From Comamonadaceae bacterium (GTDB lineage: Bacteria > Pseudomonadota > Gammaproteobacteria > Burkholderiales > Burkholderiaceae): DNA of 6,476 bases. Below the pieces are notes generated by a model. The model had not been told where the DNA came from and did no database searches. It saw only the letters and a list, made by a program, of their open reading frames with translations. Positions 1-5,923 of the stretch are shown piece by piece; the first letter of the stretch is position 1; every line of letters starts with the position of its first letter. The stretch covers positions 1 to 6,476 of the forward strand of contig CANCGU010000154.1 in NCBI GenBank assembly GCA_947377705.1, given 5' to 3'. Position numbers and translations under genes: made by a program.

Positions 1-219
1 GGCGCACTGATGACGGCGTTTGGTCGCGAAGGACGCGGTGTGTTTATGTCGCCCGGCATCTTAGAAAAAGAAACGGTGGCGCAATACGGCGTCGAAGTCA
101 TCGGCCGCAGTGATGACCTGGTTGAGGAGTTTTTTGCAGTGTCGGTGGAGCGCCGCATTTCGCACCCCTGTGTAGCGGCCATCACTCAAAACGCCCGTGG
201 CCGCTTGTTCAACGGTTAA
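1..219 (+). CDS. nhaR: NhaR-like LysR-family transcriptional regulator, C-terminal 72 residues (5' end outside window)
   Basis: This is the tail of a LysR-type regulator; the reading frame is open from base 1 and ends at TAA 217-219. The 72 visible residues belong to the effector-binding domain, and the N-terminal helix-turn-helix is outside the window. Recognisable family elements are FGREGRGVF near the start, the YGVEVIGR segment, and [13 protein letters not shown] followed by an AR..LF ending. This pattern is typical of the end of NhaR, the activator of the Na+/H+ antiporter gene nhaA in enterobacteria. The sodium or alkaline-pH role is known for the E. coli protein and only inferred here, because neither the DNA-binding domain nor any target gene can be seen. 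The gene converges on lolD and the two stop codons overlap within TTAA. An ATG at base 10 is internal to the frame and is not a credible start, since homology continues through it. The LysR-family call is firm; the NhaR subgroup is likely. Confidence 0.8.
   Translation, partial: GALMTAFGREGRGVFMSPGILEKETVAQYGVEVIGRSDDLVEEFFAVSVERRISHPCVAAITQNARGRLFNG
174..205. other. 8-bp perfect inverted repeat at the nhaR/lolD convergence
   Basis: The arms AGCGGCCA (174-181) and TGGCCGCT (198-205) are exact reverse complements separated by 16 bases. The repeat lies inside the end of the nhaR coding sequence. On the minus strand it begins about 10 bases past the lolD stop codon, where an mRNA 3'-end hairpin would be expected. 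No T-run follows it on the minus strand, so it is not a classic intrinsic terminator. It could stabilise the lolCD mRNA end, or be a chance product of GC-rich coding DNA. Confidence 0.35.
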
Positions 220-229
220 TCCGTTTTTT
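211..229 (+). terminator. Compact candidate intrinsic terminator for the nhaR transcript
   Basis: The arms AACGG (211-215) and CCGTT (221-225) are perfect reverse complements around a five-base loop, TTAAT. The T residues of the right arm run on, giving six T in a row (224-229). The loop holds the stop codon of nhaR and, on the other strand, that of lolD. The stem is only 5 bp, so strength is doubtful. The layout of hairpin plus T-run exactly at the gene end is what supports the call. On the minus strand there is no downstream T-run, so it would act on the nhaR side only. Confidence 0.45.
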
Positions 230-902
230 GCAGCACACCTGCGTTCAGGTGCAGTTGGCGATCACAGCGTGCAGCCAAGGTGTTGTCGTGGGTGACCAAC
301 ACAAATGCGGTGTTGTGTTCGCGTGCCAGTTGCAACATGAGCGCGAACACGTTGTCTGCGGTATGGCGGTCTAGGTTGCCCGTTGGCTCGTCGGCCAGCA
401 CGCAGGCTGGGCGCGTCACCAAAGCTCGGGCAATGGCCACACGCTGTCGCTCGCCGCCTGACAGCTCGGCAGGACGGTGATGCATGCGCGCCCCAAGGCC
501 TACCGCTTCGAGCATGGCTTGCGCTTGGGCGCTAGCCGCGGCACGGTCCATGCGGCGAATCCACAGGGGCATGGCGACGTTGTCGAGTGCGCTGAACTCC
601 GGCAACAGGTGATGGAACTGATAAACAAAGCCCAGGTGTTGGTTGCGCAAATCGCCCAAAGCCTCGGCACTTAAGCCCGCCAGTGGCTGGCCCATCAACG
701 ACACGTTGCCAGCGCTGGGCGCATCCAAGCCCCCCAGCACATGCAGCAAGGTGCTTTTGCCCGAGCCCGATGAGCCAACGATGGCCAGTGTTTCGCCAGC
801 ATTCACTGACAGATCGACGTTTTGCAGCACGGTCACATCCAGTGGCCCTTCGGTGAAGCGGCGGCTAATGTGGTGAGCGGTGAGAACGGGGGTGAGTGAC
901 AT
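216..902 (-). CDS. lolD: LolD, ATPase of the lipoprotein-releasing ABC transporter
   Basis: This 228-residue protein is the cytoplasmic ATPase that powers release of outer-membrane lipoproteins from the inner membrane to the carrier LolA. All ABC signatures are present: Walker [10 protein letters not shown] (about 43-51), Q-loop in VYQFHHLLP (Q95), signature LSGGERQ (147-153), Walker B CVLADEP (E172), D-loop GNLD, and the H-loop histidine in VTHD (H205). The [12 protein letters not shown] and [10 protein letters not shown] stretches are close to E. coli LolD, and the length matches that family. I chose ATG 902 because GAGG (909-912) lies six bases upstream. An alternative ATG at 914 overlaps the lolC/E stop as ATGA but lacks a Shine-Dalgarno sequence and would add four residues. 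The frame runs open to 1016, but that part lies inside lolC/E. The gene follows lolC/E in one operon with an 8-bp gap, and its TAA stop (216-218) overlaps the stop of convergent nhaR. Confidence 0.96.
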   Translation of the reverse strand: MSLTPVLTAHHISRRFTEGPLDVTVLQNVDLSVNAGETLAIVGSSGSGKSTLLHVLGGLDAPSAGNVSLMGQPLAGLSAEALGDLRNQHLGFVYQFHHLLPEFSALDNVAMPLWIRRMDRAAASAQAQAMLEAVGLGARMHHRPAELSGGERQRVAIARALVTRPACVLADEPTGNLDRHTADNVFALMLQLAREHNTAFVLVTHDNTLAARCDRQLHLNAGVLQKTD

Positions 903-908
903 AACAAG

Positions 909-912
909 CCTC
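909..912 (-). promoter_or_regulatory. lolD ribosome binding site overlapping the lolC/E stop codon
   Basis: On the minus strand GAGG lies six bases before ATG 902 and shares two bases with the lolC/E TGA stop (911-913). This placement decides the lolD start and suggests translational coupling: ribosomes ending lolC/E sit on the lolD initiation site, which would keep the two subunits in proportion. Confidence 0.65.
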
Positions 913-2182
913 ATTCGTAGCGCAAGGCTTGGGCTGGGTTGACGCGGCTGGCGCGCCAACTGGGGTAGAGGGTGGCCAAAAATGCCAGCACCAAAGAGAT
1001 GATGGCAATGGGCCAAATGTCAGCCGCTTGCGGGTCGCTGGGCATGCGGCTGATCAAATAAATATCGCGGGGCAAAAAGCTCGCACCCAACAAGTGTTCA
1101 ATGGCGGGCACGATGACGTCGATGTTGAACGCCACCGAAAGACCCAGCAGCAAACCGCCCAGCGTGCCCAGCACGCCCACCGTGGCGCCTTGCACCACAA
1201 AGATCGCCATGATGCTTTTGGGGCTCGCACCCAGCGTGCGCAAAATGGCAATGTCGGCGCGTTTGTCGGTCACGGTCATGACCAGTGTGGTCACCAGGTT
1301 GAACGCCGCCACCGCCACGATGAGGGTAAGGATGATGAACATCATGCGTTTTTCCACTTGCACTGCGGCAAACCAGGTGCGGTTTTGGCGCGTCCAGTCA
1401 CGCACGATGACCTCGGGGCCAAGCTTCACGGCTAAGTCATAGGCCACGCTGCGCGCTTGCTGGCTGTCTTTGATTTTCAGACGCACGCCGGTGGGGGCTT
1501 CGAGGCGGAAGATGCGTTGTGCGTCTTCCATGTGCAGCAGCGCGAGCGAGGCGTCGTATTCGTAATGGCCCGAGTCAAACACGCCGGACACATGCAGTTG
1601 CTTCAGGCGTGGCATGACCCCTGCTGGCGTGACTTGTCCGCCGGGCGCAATGAGGGTGATGAGGTCGCCCACACGCACGCCCATGGCCATGGCCAGCTCG
1701 CTGCCCAAGACCACATTGAAATTGCCCGGCTGCAAGGTCGCGCGCACGTCAGGCGGAATTTGCAAGGTGAAGTCGCTGACCTGCGTTTCTGGTTCCGGGT
1801 CAATGCCGCGCACCATCGCGCCGCGCATGTCTTCGCCACGCGCCATCAGGGCTTGTTGTGCCACGAAGGGTGCAGCAGCTAACACCTCGGTGTTTTGTTT
1901 GGCTTGGGCCATCAGGGCATTCACATCGGCAAAGCCTTCGCCGCCGGGGGCGAGCAGTTCGATGTGTGACACCACGGCCAACATACGGTCGCGCACTTCC
2001 TTTTGAAACCCGTTCATCACGCTCAACACAATGATGAGTGCGGCCACACCCAGCGCAATGCCCAACATGGACACGCCCGAGATGAACGAAATGAAACCGT
2101 TGCGGCCCGCCACACGGCCTGCGCGCGTGTAACGCCAGCCAATGAGCAGTTCGTAGGGGAGTTTGGAGGAGGTCGGTTGCAT
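911..2182 (-). CDS. lolC: LolC/LolE-family lipoprotein-releasing ABC transporter permease
   Basis: This 423-residue inner-membrane permease works with LolD to extract mature lipoproteins and pass them to periplasmic LolA. The N-terminus ([15 protein letters not shown]) and the C-terminus ([19 protein letters not shown]) are typical of the LolC/E family. Four membrane segments are visible: about 31-56, 280-304, 325-352 and 389-408. The large periplasmic domain lies between the first two. Within it, [11 protein letters not shown] (about 185-195) matches the position of the LolC 'Hook' hairpin that holds LolA in E. coli. [20 protein letters not shown] resembles the second membrane segment of E. 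coli LolC. Only one permease gene adjoins lolD here; E. coli has lolC-lolD-lolE. The protein may therefore form a homodimer, as proposed for LolF-type systems; that is inference. The start at ATG 2182 is constrained by an in-frame TAA four codons upstream, and no good Shine-Dalgarno precedes it. LolC, LolE or LolF naming is uncertain, but the family is not. Confidence 0.94.
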   Translation of the reverse strand: MQPTSSKLPYELLIGWRYTRAGRVAGRNGFISFISGVSMLGIALGVAALIIVLSVMNGFQKEVRDRMLAVVSHIELLAPGGEGFADVNALMAQAKQNTEVLAAAPFVAQQALMARGEDMRGAMVRGIDPEPETQVSDFTLQIPPDVRATLQPGNFNVVLGSELAMAMGVRVGDLITLIAPGGQVTPAGVMPRLKQLHVSGVFDSGHYEYDASLALLHMEDAQRIFRLEAPTGVRLKIKDSQQARSVAYDLAVKLGPEVIVRDWTRQNRTWFAAVQVEKRMMFIILTLIVAVAAFNLVTTLVMTVTDKRADIAILRTLGASPKSIMAIFVVQGATVGVLGTLGGLLLGLSVAFNIDVIVPAIEHLLGASFLPRDIYLISRMPSDPQAADIWPIAIISLVLAFLATLYPSWRASRVNPAQALRYE

Positions 2183-2190
2183 GTGGCTGG

Positions 2191-2196
2191 ATTATC
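2191..2196 (-). promoter_or_regulatory. Candidate -10 element for lolCD
   Basis: Read on the minus strand, this is GATAAT, five of six matches to the sigma-70 -10 consensus. The expected start of transcription is about 2184, only one or two bases before the lolC/E ATG, which predicts a near-leaderless mRNA. There is no good -35 at 17 bp (AGTAGG); TTGAGT occurs at a 20-bp spacing, which is too long. One strong hexamer is modest evidence. Confidence 0.35.
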
Positions 2197-2198
2197 TC

Positions 2199-2218
2199 GT
2201 AGGGACATGACCCCCTAC
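2199..2218. promoter_or_regulatory. 6-bp inverted repeat, possible operator between lolC/E and rpfE
   Basis: The arms GTAGGG (2199-2204) and CCCTAC (2213-2218) are exact reverse complements with an 8-base spacer. They fall between the positions expected for the -35 and -10 of the minus-strand promoter, where a repressor would act. No known regulator consensus is recognised. A chance origin cannot be excluded for arms this short. Confidence 0.3.
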
Positions 2219-2221
2219 TCA

Positions 2222-2237
2222 ATGCCTCGTGCGGCAT
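2222..2237. repeat. 5-bp inverted repeat in the divergent spacer
   Basis: The arms ATGCC (2222-2226) and GGCAT (2233-2237) are perfect reverse complements with a six-base spacer. The repeat stands four bases from the GTAGGG/CCCTAC pair, so the 72-bp spacer carries two dyads in tandem. Its function is unknown and it could be chance. Confidence 0.22.
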
Positions 2238-2254
2238 CACGGACAATCAAGGCC

Positions 2255-3313
2255 ATGACTTCTGTGCTGACCTCTGTGCCGTTCGATCTTGTGCGTGACA
2301 CACGCTTGATTCCCTTTTCGCTGTGGACCATCCACGGCCCCGAGGCCTCGATGTTGGCCAAAGCCGAGTTGCCCCATTTGCGCGCATGGCTGTCGCAAGC
2401 CCATCGGGTGGATGTGCAGGTGGATGCGGTGCAAGCACCTTTGCTGGCCACACTTTCACCCCCGCACGAGCGGGCATGGGCGCAAGCGGTGGGTTGGCCA
2501 GTGACCGATGGCTGCTTGCCTTGGGCGGTGCGTGCGGCGGCCGCGCATGGCCTGACCGTGACGCCTGCCCAAACAGACGCTGCGCATCAAGCCTCTGCGG
2601 AGCCAAGTGCTTGGGCCTTCATCACCCTCTGCAATTGGCATGTGAGCAACGGCCAAGTGACGCTGGGCGACCCCGCCTATTTGCAACTCGACGACGCCAC
2701 AGACGCAACGCTGTTCCAAGCGATGCAAAGTTTCTTTGCAGAAGACGGCATTGTTTTGCACCCCTACAAACCAGGCCAGTGGCTGGCGCAATCGCCGCTG
2801 TTGGCAGCCTTACCCACCGCGTCGTTGGACCGTGTGATTGGCCGCAACATCGACCCGTGGTTGGTGGGCAGCCAAGGTGCTTCTGAGCAACTCAGCCCCG
2901 CCGCAAAACTGCTGCGTCGCTTGCAAAACGAAATGCAAATGTTGCTCTACACCCACCCCGTCAACGAGGGGCGCAGCCTGACCATCAATTCGTTTTGGGT
3001 CCACGGCACGGGCGCTTTGCCTGCGGCACAGCCCACACGCCAAGAGCCTGTCGTGGTTCACACCCTGCGCCAAAGCGCTTTGCAGCAAGACCTCATCGGT
3101 TGGCTTGACGCGTGGCAGCAGGTGGATGCGCAGGTCATCGCGCCCATGTTGGCGCGCGTGGCCGCAGGCACGCCGCAACGCTTGGTGTTGTGCGGCGAGC
3201 ATGAGTTCCATGTGTACGACAGCGCCAAGCCATCCTTGTGGCAACGCCTGCGCACACACTTGGCCCCGACTTCTTTAGACACCGTGTTGGCCGTTGCGCC
3301 GCTGAAAGACTAA
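2255..3313 (+). CDS. rpfE: RpfE-family conserved protein of unknown function
   Basis: This 352-residue protein resembles the 'regulatory protein, RpfE type' family, named after a gene beside recJ in the Xanthomonas rpf region. Visible hallmarks are ITLCNWHVSNGQVTLGDP (about 123-140), NEMQMLLYTHPVNEGR (225-240) and TINSFWVHGTG (243-253). Databases often label such proteins as phosphoglycerate mutases, but I see no metal-binding motif typical of that enzyme and give no catalytic role. There are no signal peptide or membrane segments, so it is probably cytoplasmic. recJ begins four bases after its stop, implying co-transcription and coupled translation. The start is uncertain. ATG 2255 is preferred because it leaves a divergent spacer to lolC/E; AAGG lies only two bases before it. 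In-frame ATGs at 2222 and 2207 would add 11 or 16 poorly characterised residues. The family call is good and the function is open. Confidence 0.85.
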   Translation: MTSVLTSVPFDLVRDTRLIPFSLWTIHGPEASMLAKAELPHLRAWLSQAHRVDVQVDAVQAPLLATLSPPHERAWAQAVGWPVTDGCLPWAVRAAAAHGLTVTPAQTDAAHQASAEPSAWAFITLCNWHVSNGQVTLGDPAYLQLDDATDATLFQAMQSFFAEDGIVLHPYKPGQWLAQSPLLAALPTASLDRVIGRNIDPWLVGSQGASEQLSPAAKLLRRLQNEMQMLLYTHPVNEGRSLTINSFWVHGTGALPAAQPTRQEPVVVHTLRQSALQQDLIGWLDAWQQVDAQVIAPMLARVAAGTPQRLVLCGEHEFHVYDSAKPSLWQRLRTHLAPTSLDTVLAVAPLKD

Positions 3314-3317
3314 GCCC

Positions 3318-5027
3318 ATGCAATTCATCGCACGCGACATGCCACCGCGCAGCATTTGGGCGCTTGAACAAGCGGGGGTGCATCCGCTGTTGGCACGCCT
3401 GTATGCCGCACGCGGCATTCAAGAGGCCGCCACCCTTGATGCCTCGCTGGCGCAACTGCTGCCACCCACGGGACTCAAAGGCATTGAAGCGGCTGCTGTG
3501 TTGTTGGCCGACGCCATGGCGGCCAACAAAAAACTCTGCATCGTGGCCGACTATGACTGCGATGGCGCTACCGCCTGCGCCGTGGCCTTGCGCGGCTTGC
3601 GCTTGCTGGGGGCGACGCAGGTGAGTTACATCGTGCCCGACCGTGTGGTGGATGGCTATGGCCTCACACCGCCGATTGCCGAGCGCGTCAAAGCGAGTGG
3701 CGCTGATGTGTTGATCACCGTGGACAACGGCATTGCCAGCGTGGAAGGCGTGGCCACGGCTCGCAAGCTGGGCCTGCAAGTGCTCGTCACCGATCACCAT
3801 TTGCCTGCGGCTGTGTTGCCCGAAGCGGATGCCATCGTGAACCCCAACCAACCCGGCTGCACCTTTGAGAGCAAATCGCTCGCGGGGGTGGGCGTGATGT
3901 TTTATGTGTTGCTGGTCTTGCGTGCGGAGCTGCGCACGCGGGGGGTGTTCACGGCAGAACAGCAGCCAAAGCTAGATACCTTGTTGCCACTTGTTGCGCT
4001 GGGGACCGTGGCCGACGTGGTCAAGCTTGACGCCAACAACCGCCGCTTGGTGGCCCAAGGTTTGGCGCGTGTGCGCAAGGGCCAAATGCCTGCGGGCATG
4101 ACGGCTTTGTTTGCCGCCGCCGGTCGCGTCAGCGAGAAATGCACCTCGCAAGATTTTGGTTTTGCACTCGGTCCACGCATCAACGCCGCAGGCCGTTTGT
4201 CGGACATGACGCTGGGCATTGAATGCCTCACCACCGACGACGTGGGCCGCGCCACCGAGCTGGCCACGCAGCTCGACCGCATCAACCGCGAGCGCCGCGA
4301 GATTGAAGGCGACATGCGCGAACAAGCCTTAGAGCTGGCGCAAGAAATGTTCGATCCTGAAGAAGAACCGCCTTCGGCCCTGTGCGTGTTCGACCCCGAC
4401 TTTCACGAAGGCGTGGTGGGCATCGTGGCGGCCAAGCTCAAAGACTTGCACCACCGCCCGACCTTTGTGTTTGCGCCCAGCCAAGCGGCAGGCAAGGGGC
4501 ACGAGCTCAAAGGTTCGGGCCGCTCCATTCCTGGGTTTCATTTGCGCGATGCACTCGACCTCGTGGCCAAGCGTCACCCCGGTGTGTTGCTGCGCTTTGG
4601 CGGTCACGCCATGGCCGCAGGTTGTACCTTGGAAGAAGATAACCTCGCCACTTTCGAAGAAGCTTTGCAACAAGTGGCGCAAGAGTGGTTGGACGAAGCC
4701 ACCTTGCAACGCCGCTTAGAAACCGATGGCCCTTTGCTGCCCGAATACCGCCGCCCCGAGCTTGCCGATACCTTGGCGCGCGAGGTGTGGGGTCAAGGCT
4801 TTGCGCCACCTACCTTCAGCGAAAAGATCGAGGTGCTGGGCCAGCGTTTGGTGGGCGAAAAACATTTGGCTCTCAAACTGCGCCACCACGGTCAGCCCGT
4901 GGATGGCATTTGGTTTGGCCGCGTGGACCCACTTCCCGCCATCGCGCATCTGGCGTTTCGCCTAGAGGCGGATGAATGGCAGGGCAACAAGCGCGTGCGC
5001 TTTGTGGTCGAAAGTATGGCGGACTAA
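3318..5027 (+). CDS. recJ: RecJ, single-stranded-DNA-specific 5'-3' exonuclease
   Basis: RecJ degrades single-stranded DNA from the 5' end in RecF-pathway recombination, mismatch repair and base-excision repair. The 569-residue length is close to E. coli RecJ (577). The DHH phosphoesterase core is intact: motif I VADYDCDG (D78, D80, D82), VDNGI (D136), the DHH motif TDHH (159-161), and LGTVADVV (D233). GPRINAAGRLSDM (285-297) follows, then the DHHA1 domain ending in RFGGHAMAAG (426-435). The C-terminal 100 or so residues form the nucleic-acid-binding OB-type domain. A cysteine (C81) takes the place of the common alanine in DYDADG and should not affect metal binding. The start ATG 3318 fits the usual RecJ N-terminus, with RD.PPR.IWALEQAGVHPLLARL; the upstream ribosome site is weak, and coupling to rpfE four bases away probably compensates. 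All key residues are present, so the protein is probably active. Confidence 0.98.
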   Translation: MQFIARDMPPRSIWALEQAGVHPLLARLYAARGIQEAATLDASLAQLLPPTGLKGIEAAAVLLADAMAANKKLCIVADYDCDGATACAVALRGLRLLGATQVSYIVPDRVVDGYGLTPPIAERVKASGADVLITVDNGIASVEGVATARKLGLQVLVTDHHLPAAVLPEADAIVNPNQPGCTFESKSLAGVGVMFYVLLVLRAELRTRGVFTAEQQPKLDTLLPLVALGTVADVVKLDANNRRLVAQGLARVRKGQMPAGMTALFAAAGRVSEKCTSQDFGFALGPRINAAGRLSDMTLGIECLTTDDVGRATELATQLDRINRERREIEGDMREQALELAQEMFDPEEEPPSALCVFDPDFHEGVVGIVAAKLKDLHHRPTFVFAPSQAAGKGHELKGSGRSIPGFHLRDALDLVAKRHPGVLLRFGGHAMAAGCTLEEDNLATFEEALQQVAQEWLDEATLQRRLETDGPLLPEYRRPELADTLAREVWGQGFAPPTFSEKIEVLGQRLVGEKHLALKLRHHGQPVDGIWFGRVDPLPAIAHLAFRLEADEWQGNKRVRFVVESMAD

Positions 5028-5044
5028 AAATCACAAGCAACACC

Positions 5045-5806
5045 ATGGCAACCAAAAAAAAACTCGAACTCCCAGAAGTCAATTTCTCCGACTATGGGGA
5101 CACCCGCTACCTGCACCTCGGCACGCCTTGGGTGCAAGGCTCGATGAACATAGACAAGCCTTTTGACATCGACCTGGAATACGTGCAGCGCATGATGGCT
5201 TGGCTCTTGTTTGTAGACATCGACCAAGTGGGCAAGCTGCACGCCATGCAGTTGGGACTAGGCGCTGCCTCGCTCACCAAGTTTTCGTTCAAACATCTGC
5301 GCATGAAAACCACGGCCATTGAACTCAACCCGCAAGTGGTGGCAGCGTGTCGTCTTTGGTTCAAGCTGCCCGCCGACAGTGCCAAGCTGCAAGTTGTGTT
5401 GGGTGATGCTGCCGAGGTGGCCAAGCACGACCACTGGCGGGGTCAGATTGATGCCTTGCAAGTGGACCTGTACGACCACGAAGCGGCGTCACCCGTGCTC
5501 GACAGCGCCGAGTTTTATGCCGACTGCCGTCAGCTCTTGACCGACGAGGGCTGCATGACGGTCAATTTGTTTGGCCGCAGCTCCAGCTTTGCGCAAAGCG
5601 TCGAAAAGATGGCCAAGGCTTTTGGTGAAGATGCCCTGTGGGCTTTCAAGCCCACACGCGAGGGCAACACAGTGGTGCTGGCACAGCGCACGCCTAGCCA
5701 TCCAAAGCGTGCCGAATTGATGGCGCGTGCTGAGGCCATTCAAGCGCGTTGGCCCTTGCCAGCGACCAAATGGTTGCGTGTGTTTAAACCGTTGCAAGCC
5801 TTATAA
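5045..5806 (+). CDS. Spermidine-synthase-like (SpeE-fold) protein, substrate unknown
   Basis: This 253-residue protein has the Rossmann-type fold of the spermidine synthase/methyltransferase group. The cofactor-loop motif QLGLGAASLTKF (69-80) is followed by an acidic strand end AIELNP (E93), then VVLGDAAEV (D121), and a catalytic-region-like segment ALQVDLYDHEA (D141, D144). A downstream DSAEFYADCRQLL matches the 'FYxxCxxxL' region of SpeE. The N-terminal beta-domain of classical SpeE is short here: only about 50 residues precede the core. This suggests a SpeE-like protein not proven to make polyamines; a methyltransferase role is equally possible. It starts 17 bp after recJ and ends just before a terminator, so it is the last gene of the rpfE-recJ unit. 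ATG 5045 was chosen because the upstream in-frame ATG at 4976 lies inside recJ. No clear Shine-Dalgarno is present. Codons 4-6 are AAA AAA AAA, an A9 tract. Confidence 0.83.
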   Translation: MATKKKLELPEVNFSDYGDTRYLHLGTPWVQGSMNIDKPFDIDLEYVQRMMAWLLFVDIDQVGKLHAMQLGLGAASLTKFSFKHLRMKTTAIELNPQVVAACRLWFKLPADSAKLQVVLGDAAEVAKHDHWRGQIDALQVDLYDHEAASPVLDSAEFYADCRQLLTDEGCMTVNLFGRSSSFAQSVEKMAKAFGEDALWAFKPTREGNTVVLAQRTPSHPKRAELMARAEAIQARWPLPATKWLRVFKPLQAL

Positions 5807-5807
5807 G

Positions 5808-5830
5808 ATCAGGGTTTACCCCTGATTTTT
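5808..5830 (+). terminator. Intrinsic terminator of the rpfE-recJ-speE-like unit
   Basis: The arms ATCAGGG (5808-5814) and CCCTGAT (5820-5826) form a perfect 7-bp stem with a five-base loop, TTTAC. Five T residues (5826-5830) end the structure. It begins two bases after the stop codon at 5806. Flanking bases can lengthen the stem slightly through a G-U pair and two A-U pairs. This is a classic Rho-independent terminator and separates this unit from tctBA. Confidence 0.88.
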
Positions 5831-5882
5831 GGGTCGCAAAAAATAGGTGTAACCCACATCGGGAAAGGCCCCACCCCACCTC

Positions 5883-5888
5883 CATAAT
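5883..5888 (+). promoter_or_regulatory. Candidate -10 element for tctBA
   Basis: CATAAT matches the sigma-70 -10 consensus in five of six positions. It would place the transcript start near 5895, leaving about 29 bases of leader with the ribosome site inside it. At 17 bp upstream the hexamer is CGGGAA, so there is no -35, which is common for activator-dependent promoters. Because a terminator precedes it, some promoter must lie in 5831-5923; this is the best candidate seen. Confidence 0.35.
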
Positions 5889-5913
5889 TCAGCGCATATT
5901 TGCTTTTGGATAG

Positions 5914-5918
5914 AGGAG
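5914..5918 (+). promoter_or_regulatory. tctB ribosome binding site
   Basis: AGGAG lies five bases before ATG 5924 and is the strongest Shine-Dalgarno sequence in the window. It fixes the tctB start in preference to an in-frame ATG upstream at 5900, which has no such site and lies in AT-rich leader sequence. Confidence 0.85.
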
Positions 5919-5923
5919 AACAA

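Noticed and set aside
929..1435. 168-residue + strand open frame opposite lolC/E
   Set aside because: It is rich in His, Gln and Arg, as expected for the complement of GC-rich coding DNA, has no ribosome site or recognisable domain, and lies entirely antisense to a well-supported gene.
1681..1695. Tandem CCATGG units within lolC/E
   Set aside because: They simply encode the Met-Ala-Met-Gly stretch of the permease and overlap no regulatory position.
2003..2254. Upstream extension of the rpfE frame into lolC/E
   Set aside because: The added residues are His- and Asn-rich antisense of the lolC/E N-terminus. The likely start is 2255, or 2207 or 2222 at most.
3564..3570. Cysteine in RecJ motif I (DYDCDG instead of DYDADG) as a sign of inactivation
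   Set aside because: All three aspartates are kept and the variable position does not bind metal, so this is ordinary family variation.
3135..3851. 238-residue minus-strand open frame across the rpfE-recJ junction
   Set aside because: It covers conserved RecJ motifs on the other strand, shows low-complexity shadow composition and matches no family I recognise.
4976..5044. Longer start for the speE-like gene inside recJ
   Set aside because: The 23 extra residues overlap the recJ C-terminus in another frame and show no family resemblance; ATG 5045 gives a normal intergenic distance.
5812..5853. GGGTTTAC pairing with GTGTAACCC as an antiterminator or riboswitch-like switch after the speE-like gene
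   Set aside because: The pairing is imperfect, there is no known riboswitch core, and the local 7-bp terminator stem explains the first arm better.
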